A stretch of 64,000 bases of DNA from assembly GCA_002841885.1 (NCBI GenBank), contig PHBE01000010.1, forward strand, positions 1 to 64,000, read 5' to 3'. The DNA comes from Deltaproteobacteria bacterium HGW-Deltaproteobacteria-18. Lineage in GTDB: Bacteria > Desulfobacterota > Desulfovibrionia > Desulfovibrionales > Desulfomicrobiaceae. The notes under the pieces are model-generated. The model searched no databases, was not told the DNA's origin, and worked only from the letters and a program-made list of their open reading frames with translations. The translations under genes were made by a program, and so were the position numbers. Below, in pieces: positions 1-8,270 of this stretch (the stretch's first letter is position 1; each line of letters begins with the position of its first letter).

Positions 1-80
1 TGCCGAACAGATGCCCCTGGTAAAAATGGCGATGTAAGAATGGCGGAGATTCCACCTAAAAATCAGGCGAATCTGTTCAA
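1..80. mobile_element. possible insertion-sequence end (remnant at window edge)
   Basis: GAACAGAT at 5-12 returns inverted at 71-78, and between them are repeated GGCG/CGCC-containing blocks. Terminal repeats of this kind are seen at ends of IS21-type elements, but no transposase is visible and the window starts here, so this is only a suggestion. It lies where the cargo gene of the neighbouring VgrG operon would be expected. Confidence 0.2.
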
Positions 81-142
81 ATAAACTGAGCCACTTCTAT
101 CCCGTCGTCACGCAGCACGATCAACTGGGTGTCGAAGAAGAA
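77..142 (-). pseudogene. 3' end fragment of a broken gene
   Basis: A 21-codon open frame on the minus strand, preceded in frame by a TAA, ends in VLRDDGIEVAQFI and then TGA. The hydrophobic/acidic pattern looks like protein, and it begins where the short frame at 108-167 is running in another phase, so a frameshift or deletion could have separated a start from an end. It may be all that remains of a T6SS cargo or immunity gene. I do not recognise a family. Confidence 0.25.
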
Positions 143-167
143 TTACCCGGATCGGTTTTTTCATCAT
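108..167 (-). CDS. 19-codon frame with good start signals, probably truncated gene start
   Basis: ATGATGAAAAAA follows AGGAG at a normal distance, and the first ATG overlaps the stop of the preceding small frame (ATGA). The product MMKKPIRVILLRHPVDRAA stops early. The start signals look genuine but the length does not, so this is best read as the 5' end of a gene cut short by frameshift or deletion, in the position where VgrG/DUF4123 operons usually carry an effector. Confidence 0.25.
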   Translation of the reverse strand: MMKKPIRVILLRHPVDRAA

Positions 168-217
168 ACCGCTCCTGCCATAAGGTTCATCCGCAACACC
201 CTGGTTTGCATGATCAT
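164..217 (-). CDS. 17-residue frame coupled to DUF4123 gene
   Basis: The frame MIMQTRVLRMNLMAGAV starts inside the ATGA that ends the DUF4123 gene, has AAAGGAG upstream, and ends in another ATGA that starts the next small frame. The chain of stop-start overlaps is typical of translationally coupled operons. The peptide has no recognisable domain and may be the decayed start of a larger cargo protein. Confidence 0.2.
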   Translation of the reverse strand: MIMQTRVLRMNLMAGAV

Positions 218-1170
218 CTTGATTCTCCTTTCAGCAGAGTCAGTATGCGGAGTTGGTCGATGGCCGAGATGGGATCCTGGGAAGCGTTTCTCATCGCTTC
301 TTGAACAGCACGCCCCCTTTGAGCGCCAAAAGGCATGGTCAGGCACAAACGAAGAAAGATGTAGATATGGGTCTCGTCCGCAAACCCGTATTCCATAGCC
401 GCATCCACATATTCCCCAACCGCCGTTTCCAGCGAGCCGTAATACTCCGCCGCCAGTGACGCCGTAACGGGCGCTTGTTCCTTGAGATCCTGGGAAAGGT
501 TGTAGATGAGAGCCGCTCGGTTTTCCTGCGCCATGCCTTCCAGATGTTCCTCCCTGACTTCCCACCAGGGACGGCCCGAAGCCGGCCGGTATAAATCTGC
601 CACCTCGCGCTCCGTGCGCCCGGACAAGACTGGATTCGGGACATCCAGCCACACCCTCTCCCCGTCATGATTTCGACTTGGGATGAGCAGACGCGCGGCA
701 GGCCCAAGAAACCAGCCCCGTTCCTGGTCGCTGAAGGTCGTAAGCAACTTTTCCAATCCTCCAGGATCCTGAAACCTGAAGAACGATTTCATGCCCGAAG
801 GCAGAAGGACTTCGCACAGACTCCGCCAGTGGCCGCAATGCGCCTGTTCACTTGCCGCCGTGACGGCAAAGAATCCCCAAGCCGACTGTTCGGCAATGAG
901 ATAGGTTTCGAGTCTGGAATCCGACCCAAGCCGGTTCAGGTAGGGCATCGAAGCCCAAAGTGCGGCGTACGGAGTATCCTTGAGCAGGGGATGAAAGGCG
1001 TCATTGCCCTTCAGGGAATAATAGTCGTCAAGCATCTGCACAGTCGCATCGACGGCGACAATGGCGTCAATGTACAGACCGTTTTGCCGGGCGGTGGCAA
1101 ACATGGCGGCAAGATCGTGCGACGAGAGCTTGCTGAAAATGCAGAGATCATTCTCGTTCGGCATACTCAT
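214..1170 (-). CDS. DUF4123 domain protein (T6SS effector adaptor/chaperone)
   Basis: The 318-residue protein overlaps the vgrG stop by four bases (ATGA), so the two are translated together. The first 150 or so residues have the DUF4123 pattern: a hydrophobic strand with an acidic residue (LYIDAIVAVDATV), then a central segment PYAALWASMPYL and LIAEQSAWGFFAVTAA, followed by a region like HWRSLCEVLLPSGMKSFFRFQDP. DUF4123 proteins load specific effectors onto the VgrG tip and are normally encoded between vgrG and the effector gene. Here the gene is followed only by very short frames, so its client effector is absent, broken or elsewhere. The C-terminal half is rich in Ala/Leu/Glu helices and probably contacts cargo. 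Confidence 0.8.
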   Translation of the reverse strand: MSMPNENDLCIFSKLSSHDLAAMFATARQNGLYIDAIVAVDATVQMLDDYYSLKGNDAFHPLLKDTPYAALWASMPYLNRLGSDSRLETYLIAEQSAWGFFAVTAASEQAHCGHWRSLCEVLLPSGMKSFFRFQDPGGLEKLLTTFSDQERGWFLGPAARLLIPSRNHDGERVWLDVPNPVLSGRTEREVADLYRPASGRPWWEVREEHLEGMAQENRAALIYNLSQDLKEQAPVTASLAAEYYGSLETAVGEYVDAAMEYGFADETHIYIFLRLCLTMPFGAQRGRAVQEAMRNASQDPISAIDQLRILTLLKGESR

Positions 1171-3248
1171 TTCTCCTCCGTGAGTGGTGCGCAGGTAGCG
1201 CAGAAAGGCATGCCGATCCGCCTGGACCCGGACGATGAGTCCTGCAGGGCCGAAAGCTCGTCACCATCGAGGCGCCAAGCTTCTTCGATTTCTGGGAGAC
1301 GCGCATCGCCAGGCAGCAGCGGCCTCGCCCCCGATCCCGACCTAGGGCTGCCCCCGGAGTTGAGTTTGATCTTGGCCCCGTTGATGGTCACCCCCGACGG
1401 GTCGATCTTGATGAAGCTGCCGCCGGCCTTGATGGTCAGTTCCGTGCCGGCCTCGAAGACCGTCTTGATGTCGGATTTGAGGTGCGTCTCGGCCCCGGCC
1501 CGGACCAGCCATTTTTCGGTGATCTTGCGATGACTGTTGCCCTTGACCGTCAGGTGGTCGTCCGACAGCAGCTCGACCTTGCGATCCTTGTGCACGGTCT
1601 GATGGTCTTCGCCCTTGACCAGCGAGTACGAGAAATTGTCGATGGTGCGGTGCTGGTCGTGCAGGATGTGCTCCTTCCAGTCGTTCTTGACGTAGACGTT
1701 CACGTCCTTTTCCGCGTGGGCGTAGATTTCTTCCTGGCCCTTCTTGTCTTCGATGCGCAGTTCGTTGAACCCGCGTGGTTCGCCCTCGGCTCCAGGCGTT
1801 GACATGGACTTGAAGACCGTGCGCGTCTTGTTTGCGGGCAGGGGGTAGGGCACAGGGCTCGCGGAGTTGAAGACCCGGCCCGTTATGACGGGGCGGTCCG
1901 GGTCGCCTTCCAGGAAGGTGACCAGCACCTCTTGGCCGATGCGCGGGATGGCCATGGTTCCGAACTGTCCTCCGGCCCAGCCCTGGGAGGCACGAATCCA
2001 GCAGGTGGTGTTCTCGTCGCGCCGCCCTTCTCTGTCCCAGTGAAACTGCACCTTCACGCGGCCGTACTGGTCCGGGAAGATCTCCTCCCCGTCGGGCCCC
2101 GTGACAATGGCCGTCTGCACCCCGTAGATGGGGTTCCTGGGATGGTCCGAAGCAGGTATGAAGCGGGTCGTATTGGGGATGGCCCGCACGTTTGCTCCGT
2201 ACATCATGCCCCGGTCCGGGGCCTCGTGTTCCAGGACTTGGGGTTGCTCACCCCGGTGCTCAACGCGGACCACCCACCATTTCGCATTGTAGTCCTGTCG
2301 GCGGTGTTCGAAGAGTTCGAACACGTATCCCGGCGTCATCCGAGAGACATCGGTCGTCACGTCGACCCAGGCGCTCATGCTGAAATTGCGCAGGAGTTCG
2401 AGGTTCACATAGCGCTTGCCGTCCTTCTGCAACTGGTACAGGTGCGGGTAACGGTACTGCTCCAGGTTCATGCCCACCGGGACAGGCGCCTTGACGGGGT
2501 CGGTCTCGGCCAGCCTGACCTGCAGGTCCAGACGCGTCTTCTCGAAGTTCCACTCCCTGAAGGTGAAAGAGTCGCTGCGGATGTCCCGGTCCATCTCGAT
2601 GCTGCGCACGGTGGCCGTATCCGTCTCGGTCCCGGCGCCGGGGTGGAAGCGCACCAGGCTTTCCCCTTCGATCCGAGGGCCGTCCGGCATGTCCGAGAAG
2701 CAGAGCACGTGCCGGTCCTTGAAGTGATCGAAGTAGAAATAGAGGCCTTCCTCCTCGCAGAGGCGGGAGATGAAATGAAGGTGCGTTTCGCCGTACTGCA
2801 CGCAGTACTCGCGCGGCGCGTAGTCGAAGAAGCATTTGAAAGCGAAGGAGTCGCCCGTGAAGTTCTGCTCTTTCAGGATCTGCTCGATGACCTGGGTCAC
2901 GTTCATGTTCTGGAAGATGCGGTGGTCCGTGACCTGATTCAGAAAATGAAGTCTGGGTACGAGCAGGCAACGGTAGTGGGTGCGCTGGTTTGACGTGTGC
3001 AGCTGCCGGAAGCGGTGGATGACGCCGTGCACATGCCGCACGCCGCCGCTCTTGTCCCGGATGGACAGGCAGGCGGTCCGGCCCAGAAGCGCGGCGAAAT
3101 CGAGGTTGTCGAGGTCGTGGACAAGTTCGATCCCGAACTCGTAGGGGCGATGCATTTCCTCGACGCCGGAGAAGGCATAGACTCTGAAGCCGGGAATGGC
3201 GGGGGTCTCGAAGGTGAACCAGGAACTGTCTGCTGTCGGATGCCGCAT
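1167..3248 (-). CDS. vgrG: type VI secretion tip protein VgrG (TssI)
   Basis: The 693-residue protein is the trimeric spike that caps the Hcp tube and pierces target cells. Residues 1 to about 350 match the phage gp27-like hub (FEFGIELVHD, THYRCLLVPRLHFL, YFYFDHFKDRHVL). An OB-fold follows with the typical run YGRVKVQFHWDREG, CWIRASQGWAGG and GDPDRPVITGRVFN. Residues from about 500 to 640 are the gp5-like beta-helix with repeated short strands (DVNVYVKNDW, HRTIDNFSYSLVKG). The last 50 or so residues are an extension ending FCATCAPLTEEK, with a CxxC pair. GGGAGG sits just before the ATG. No other T6SS structural gene is in the window, so this is an orphan vgrG island. Confidence 0.93.
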   Translation of the reverse strand: MRHPTADSSWFTFETPAIPGFRVYAFSGVEEMHRPYEFGIELVHDLDNLDFAALLGRTACLSIRDKSGGVRHVHGVIHRFRQLHTSNQRTHYRCLLVPRLHFLNQVTDHRIFQNMNVTQVIEQILKEQNFTGDSFAFKCFFDYAPREYCVQYGETHLHFISRLCEEEGLYFYFDHFKDRHVLCFSDMPDGPRIEGESLVRFHPGAGTETDTATVRSIEMDRDIRSDSFTFREWNFEKTRLDLQVRLAETDPVKAPVPVGMNLEQYRYPHLYQLQKDGKRYVNLELLRNFSMSAWVDVTTDVSRMTPGYVFELFEHRRQDYNAKWWVVRVEHRGEQPQVLEHEAPDRGMMYGANVRAIPNTTRFIPASDHPRNPIYGVQTAIVTGPDGEEIFPDQYGRVKVQFHWDREGRRDENTTCWIRASQGWAGGQFGTMAIPRIGQEVLVTFLEGDPDRPVITGRVFNSASPVPYPLPANKTRTVFKSMSTPGAEGEPRGFNELRIEDKKGQEEIYAHAEKDVNVYVKNDWKEHILHDQHRTIDNFSYSLVKGEDHQTVHKDRKVELLSDDHLTVKGNSHRKITEKWLVRAGAETHLKSDIKTVFEAGTELTIKAGGSFIKIDPSGVTINGAKIKLNSGGSPRSGSGARPLLPGDARLPEIEEAWRLDGDELSALQDSSSGSRRIGMPFCATCAPLTEEK

Positions 3249-3731
3249 TGAACCTCCCTGCGCCGTGTCACGGCGAAAGTTTTTGGTTCATTATGCCAGT
3301 ATCGCAGCATCAGAAAAATTCGGGGAAATATGTACTTTCGCGGCATGATTCTGGTGAAAAAGGCCCGCGAAAGGCCGAGAGTCATACGGAATCGACGCCA
3401 AAGACGCGGTACGCCATGGTTCCCCATTCGGAAGCAAACCATGAAAAAAAACACTTCGGGAAGACACCCGTGGTATCGAGGCACGCGGACCAATCTTCCT
3501 TAAATACGAAATCCCGAAGAACCACGCCCCGGAAGACCAGCTCTTCGAGCCACATTATCGGATTTATGATAAAACAGATCTGAACATGGGTTGTTCAAGA
3601 AAAAGCGTACAAAGGCGGGGGCATTTCCGACAAACCCGCTCAAGATAACAAATCCGTCGAACGGAGGTTGAATTCCGCTCACTCCCGGGTATACAAACGA
3701 CAAGACACACCTTCACCACGGGGAACCCATC
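3249..3731. other. intergenic region between divergent vgrG and RND operon
   Basis: This 483-base stretch separates genes read in opposite directions and must hold both promoters. I see no convincing coding frame; the frames present are short and lack start signals. No clear operator palindrome or sigma-54 promoter was found. A GGGAGG ribosome site for vgrG lies next to its ATG. Confidence 0.5.
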
Positions 3732-4916
3732 ATGCATCCATCCCTCCGACCCGCCCTGTTTTTGATAATCCTTCTGTTCCTTGCCGCATGCAGCCAGGGC
3801 GACGCCCCCTCCAAGGCCGAACCACGAACAATAAAGGCTCAGACTTTGCGCCTGGCCCGGACTGAGGCGCACGAATGCAGGAGCCTCCCCGGACAGGTCG
3901 AGTCGCGCAACAGTGTGACCCTGGCCAGCAAGACCAGCGGCACCGTGACTGAAATCCTGGCCAGGGAAGGGGATGTGCTCACGGCGGGACAGATCATCCT
4001 GCGCATCGACGACGCCGAACTGCAGCAGCGCGAAAAAAGCATGCGCGCCACTGCCGGACAGGCCGGGCTGGAGAGCAAGGCGCTGGCGGCGCGCAAGGCC
4101 CAGGCCAAGGCCACCCTGGAGCGCATGCAAAAACTGCTGCGCCAGGCAGCCGTGAGCCGCGACGATGTGGACCGGGCCCAGGCCGAATACGAGGCCCTGG
4201 CCAGTCAGGAAAAGGCCATGGCCGCACAGTCCAGCGCCGCCGGTTTCCAGGGCGCTGAAATCCGCGCGCTGATGCAATACAGCACCGTGACATCCCCATT
4301 GGGCGGGGTGCTGACCCGCCGCCATGTCGACCTTGGATCGTTCGTACAGGCCGGAACACCCCTGGCCGAGGTGGATGATCTGAAGAGCGGCTTCGACCTC
4401 GTGGCCCAGGCCGACGAATCCCTGCTCGGGCGCATCGAACAGGGCATGAACGTGGTCGCGCTCATTCCGTCCCTGTCCGAGGCTCCGTTCCTGACCACCC
4501 TCTCGGCCGTGATCGGCCAGGTGGACCCCGCCAGCCGATCCTTCAGGGTCAAGGCCGCCCTGGACTCCACGCCCAGCCCCGGCATGTACGGCAAGATCTG
4601 CGTACCCGTGGGCACGGCCAAAAAACTGCTGGTCCCGCACTCCGCCTTGAGGCCGCGCGGGGAACTGACCACGGCGCTCATCGTCGACGACGAATCCACG
4701 CTGCGACTGCGCATCGTAAAAATCGGCGGCGTCTATCAGAAAGCCGTACTGGACGGGCAGACCTTCATCCTCCAGACCGGGACGGACCAGCTGAGCACGG
4801 CGCCCACAGGGGCCGAGATCCTGGTCGAGGTGCTGTCCGGCCTCTCCCCGGACGACGAGGTGGTCCTCAGCGCGCCCGCCGTGGCCCGCGAAGGCGACCG
4901 GCTGGTCCGGGAGTAG
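3732..4916 (+). CDS. RND efflux periplasmic adaptor (membrane fusion) lipoprotein
   Basis: The 394-residue protein starts with a lipoprotein signal whose lipobox is LAAC (Cys near residue 17). It then shows the HlyD/AcrA layout: a barrel-sandwich lipoyl half (PGQVESRNSVTLASKTSGTV, GDVLTAGQIILRIDD), a long alpha-helical hairpin rich in Ala/Arg/Gln (about 90-165), the second lipoyl half (VTSPLGGVLTRRHVDLGSFV), and a C-terminal beta-barrel and proximal domain. It bridges the inner-membrane pump encoded immediately downstream (three bases between stop and start) to an outer-membrane channel. No TolC-type gene or local regulator is adjacent, so substrate and control cannot be inferred. Confidence 0.9.
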   Translation: MHPSLRPALFLIILLFLAACSQGDAPSKAEPRTIKAQTLRLARTEAHECRSLPGQVESRNSVTLASKTSGTVTEILAREGDVLTAGQIILRIDDAELQQREKSMRATAGQAGLESKALAARKAQAKATLERMQKLLRQAAVSRDDVDRAQAEYEALASQEKAMAAQSSAAGFQGAEIRALMQYSTVTSPLGGVLTRRHVDLGSFVQAGTPLAEVDDLKSGFDLVAQADESLLGRIEQGMNVVALIPSLSEAPFLTTLSAVIGQVDPASRSFRVKAALDSTPSPGMYGKICVPVGTAKKLLVPHSALRPRGELTTALIVDDESTLRLRIVKIGGVYQKAVLDGQTFILQTGTDQLSTAPTGAEILVEVLSGLSPDDEVVLSAPAVAREGDRLVRE

Positions 4917-4919
4917 CCC

Positions 4920-7900
4920 ATGTCGAATCACCCTGCGCACAACCACGATTTTTTGACCCGCATCACTTCGAGCTTCGTGGACTCCAAGCTCGTCCCGCTC
5001 ATCATCGTTTTTTCCATTTTTCTCGGCGTCTTTGCCGTGCTGCGCACTCCGAGCGAGGAAGAGCCGCAGATCATCGTGCCCATGATCGACATCATGGTCG
5101 AAATGCCCGGCGCCATGCCGGAAGAGATCGAAAAGCGCGTCGTCGGACCCATGGAAAAGATGCTGTGGGAGATTTCGGGAGTGGAATACGTCTATTCCAC
5201 GGCCATGGACGGCAAGGCCCTGACCGTGGTCCGCTTTCTGGTCGGAGAGGATGTGGAAAAGAGCCTGATCAAGGCCTATAGCAAGCTCTATCAGCATCTG
5301 GACTGGATTCCGCCCGGATGCACGCAGCCCATCCTGAAACCGCGCTCCATCGACGACGTGCCGGTCCTGGCCGTGGCCCTGACCTCCGACACCCATGACA
5401 GCCGGACCCTGCGCCAGGTCGCGGCCGAGGTGGCCGAGAGCCTGCGGGCCATAAACGGAATCTCGGAAGTGAGCCTCATCGGCGGCCGTAAGCGGGCCCT
5501 GACCGTGGAAGTGAACCCGGAGCGGCTGCGTGCCCTGAATCTGGACAGCGTGGATGTGGCTGCGGCCATCGCGAGCCAGAATCAGGCCGACCAGAGCGGA
5601 CTCATGACTTCGGCCGGAGCCAGCCGCCAGGTCCGTCTGGACAATGCCCTGCGCTCCGCCGCCGATGTGGCGGGGACGGTCATCGCCGTGCAGGGCGGCC
5701 ACCCCGTGACCCTGGGCAACGTGGCGGATATCCGCGACGGCTGGGCCGAACCCGAGGATTATGTCCTCTTTGCCCCGGGTACGCGGGCCGAATCCAAGGG
5801 GCTGGCCGCCGGGACCGGGCAACTCCAGCCCGCCATCACCCTGACCGTGGCCAAGCGCCCGGGCATCAACGCCACCGAGCTTTGCCAGAAGGCCCTGGCG
5901 ACCATCGAGAGCCTGCGCGGGACGGTCATCCCGGCAGACATGCAGACCGTCATCGTGCGCGACTACGGCGAGACGGCCAAACACAAATCCGACGAACTGC
6001 TCTTTCATCTGGCCATAGCGGCCCTGTCCGTGGGCGGCATCGTGGCTTTTTTCCTGGGCAACCGGGCCAGCGTGGTGGTCATGGTGGCAGTACCCGTGAC
6101 CCTGGCCGTGACCCTGGCCACCTACTGGCTGCTGGGCTACACCCTGAACCGGGTGACCCTCTTTGCGCTCATCTTCTGCATCGGCATTCTGGTCGACGAC
6201 CCCATTGTGGACGTGGAGAACATCGTGCGCCACGTGCGCCTGCCGGGATCGGCGGGGCGGCCCTTTTCCCAAGTCATCATCGAGGCCGTCAGCGAAGTGC
6301 GCGCACCCCTGGTTCTGGCCACGTTCACGGTCATCGCGGCCATCATGCCCATGGCCTTCGTGGGCGGACTGATGGGACCATACATGCGCCCCATGCCGGT
6401 GGGAGCCAGCATGGCCATGCTTCTGTCCATGGCCGTGGCCTTCGTCATCACCCCCTGGCTGGCCAAACGGGTTCTCAAACCTTCGGACAGCCACGAGCCC
6501 GAATCCCACGACGACATCTTCACGCGTGGCTACATCTGGCTCATGCGCCATCTCATCGAGCGGCCCCGCTTCCGCGCCCTGTTTCTGGCCGCGATGGCCG
6601 CCCTGCTCCTGCTGGCCGTCAGTCTCTTTCCGCTCAAGGCAGTACTGGTGAAGATGCTGCCCTTCGACAACAAGAGCGAATTCGAGATCGTCATCGACAT
6701 GCCCGACGGAACGGGCCTTGAGACCACCATGGCCGCCGCGGAGGAGCTGTCGCGCTCCGTAATCACGGAGCCGGAGGTGACCGACGTGCAACTCTATGTG
6801 GGCACGGCCGCGCCTTTTTCCTTCAACGGGCTGGTGCGTCACTATTACCTGCGCCAGGGTCCAAACGTGGCCCAGATTCAGGTCAACCTGGTCGGCCGGG
6901 GAGATCGCGACGCCTCCAGCCACGAGATCGCGGGTCGGGTGCGGACAGCCATCGCGCCACGTGCCAGGGAACTCGGGGCCAGAATCAAGGTGGTGGAAGT
7001 GCCGCCAGGTCCGCCGGTGCTGCAAACCCTGGTGGCCGAAATCTATGGCCCGACCCACGACTCAAGGCAGGCCGTGGCCTTACAGGTCAAGGATATCTTT
7101 ACCCGGACGCCAAGCGTGGTGGATGTGGACTGGTACGTGAACGATCCGCGCCCCGAGACGAGAGTGAGGGTCAACCCGGAAAAAGCCCTGCAAAACGGCA
7201 TCAGCCCGGACCGGGCCAGACAGGTCCTGGCCACCTCCGTTGGTGGCATGCAGGTCGGCATCCTGCATGATCCGCGCGCCCGGGAGGACATCCCCATCGT
7301 GGTCCGCCTGCCCATCTCCCGGCGCTCACACCCGGAAGATCTCAAAACCCTGCCCGTACGCGGAGAGAATGGACAGATGGTTTCCCTCGACCAGATCGCG
7401 AGCCTGACGCAGGGAGTCGCGCCGGGTTATATCTACCACAAGAACATGCTGCCCGTGATCTACGTGACTGCCGACATGGCGGGAGCGGAAGAGAGCCCGG
7501 TCTACGGGATGGCCCGCATCGACGAGGCTTTGGACGAACTGGCAGCGACCGGCCAGGGCGCATGGCAGGCCGGGGACACGCGGCCCCTGACCCGCCTATA
7601 CACCAGCGGCGCGGACACGACCCACGAAATTGCCTTGAAGTGGGACGGGGAATGGCAGATCACCTACGAGGTCTTCCGGGACATGGGCGTGGCCTTTGCC
7701 GTGGTGCTGGTGCTCATCGCCATCCTGGTGGTGGGCTGGTTCGGGTCGTACACGACGCCGCTGGCCATCATGATCCCCATCCCGCTCTCGCTCATCGGCA
7801 TCATCCCGGCCCACGCCATCTCCGGCTCCTTCTTCACGGCCACGTCCATGATCGGCTTCATCGCCGGAGCGGGCATCGTGGTGCGCAACTCCATCATCCT

Positions 7901-8177
7901 GGTCGACTTCATCACCATGCGCCGCGAACAGGGCGAAACTCTCGAAAACGCCGTGGTCGAAGCCGGGGCCGTCCGCTTCAGGCCCATGGTGCTGACCGCC
8001 CTGTCCGTGGTCGCGGGAGCCTTCGTCATCCTCTTCGACCCCATCTTCCAGGGCCTGGCCATCTCGCTTCTGGCCGGGGAGGTGGCGGCGACGCTGTTTT
8101 CAAGGATGGTGGTGCCGGTGATGTACTATCTGGATCAGAAGAGGAGCGGGGTCGAAAACGAGGTGGTCGCGCCCTGA
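4920..8177 (+). CDS. RND efflux transporter permease
   Basis: The 1085-residue protein is an AcrB-family proton-driven pump. The N-terminal transmembrane helix, a large periplasmic porter/docking region and a central membrane block repeat twice. The fourth-helix proton-relay motif is present as ILVDDPIVDVENIVRHVR (the two Asp are the relay), and GRKRALTVEVNPERLRAL is typical of the porter domain. The ribosome site GGGAG overlaps the stop of the adaptor gene, so the two genes form a coupled pair. Length is normal for the family. The strand opposite this gene is open over 1164 codons, which is a composition effect, not a gene. Substrate class is not evident; the sequence resembles the multidrug (HAE) branch more than the heavy-metal branch. 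Confidence 0.92.
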   Translation: MSNHPAHNHDFLTRITSSFVDSKLVPLIIVFSIFLGVFAVLRTPSEEEPQIIVPMIDIMVEMPGAMPEEIEKRVVGPMEKMLWEISGVEYVYSTAMDGKALTVVRFLVGEDVEKSLIKAYSKLYQHLDWIPPGCTQPILKPRSIDDVPVLAVALTSDTHDSRTLRQVAAEVAESLRAINGISEVSLIGGRKRALTVEVNPERLRALNLDSVDVAAAIASQNQADQSGLMTSAGASRQVRLDNALRSAADVAGTVIAVQGGHPVTLGNVADIRDGWAEPEDYVLFAPGTRAESKGLAAGTGQLQPAITLTVAKRPGINATELCQKALATIESLRGTVIPADMQTVIVRDYGETAKHKSDELLFHLAIAALSVGGIVAFFLGNRASVVVMVAVPVTLAVTLATYWLLGYTLNRVTLFALIFCIGILVDDPIVDVENIVRHVRLPGSAGRPFSQVIIEAVSEVRAPLVLATFTVIAAIMPMAFVGGLMGPYMRPMPVGASMAMLLSMAVAFVITPWLAKRVLKPSDSHEPESHDDIFTRGYIWLMRHLIERPRFRALFLAAMAALLLLAVSLFPLKAVLVKMLPFDNKSEFEIVIDMPDGTGLETTMAAAEELSRSVITEPEVTDVQLYVGTAAPFSFNGLVRHYYLRQGPNVAQIQVNLVGRGDRDASSHEIAGRVRTAIAPRARELGARIKVVEVPPGPPVLQTLVAEIYGPTHDSRQAVALQVKDIFTRTPSVVDVDWYVNDPRPETRVRVNPEKALQNGISPDRARQVLATSVGGMQVGILHDPRAREDIPIVVRLPISRRSHPEDLKTLPVRGENGQMVSLDQIASLTQGVAPGYIYHKNMLPVIYVTADMAGAEESPVYGMARIDEALDELAATGQGAWQAGDTRPLTRLYTSGADTTHEIALKWDGEWQITYEVFRDMGVAFAVVLVLIAILVVGWFGSYTTPLAIMIPIPLSLIGIIPAHAISGSFFTATSMIGFIAGAGIVVRNSIILVDFITMRREQGETLENAVVEAGAVRFRPMVLTALSVVAGAFVILFDPIFQGLAISLLAGEVAATLFSRMVVPVMYYLDQKRSGVENEVVAP

Positions 8178-8270
8178 AGAATCAAGAGGCCGGTGACGCA
8201 ACGCCCTGACTGACGGGCCTGCACCACCGGATGCCGCGTATGGAGGTGACGGCTTGAGGCGGCTGGAGGA

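Noticed and set aside
3564-7058. 1164-codon open frame on the minus strand opposite the RND pump genes
   Set aside because: It is antisense to two well-recognised genes and its product is His/Gly/Gln/Arg-rich without domains; high third-position GC leaves the opposite strand open.
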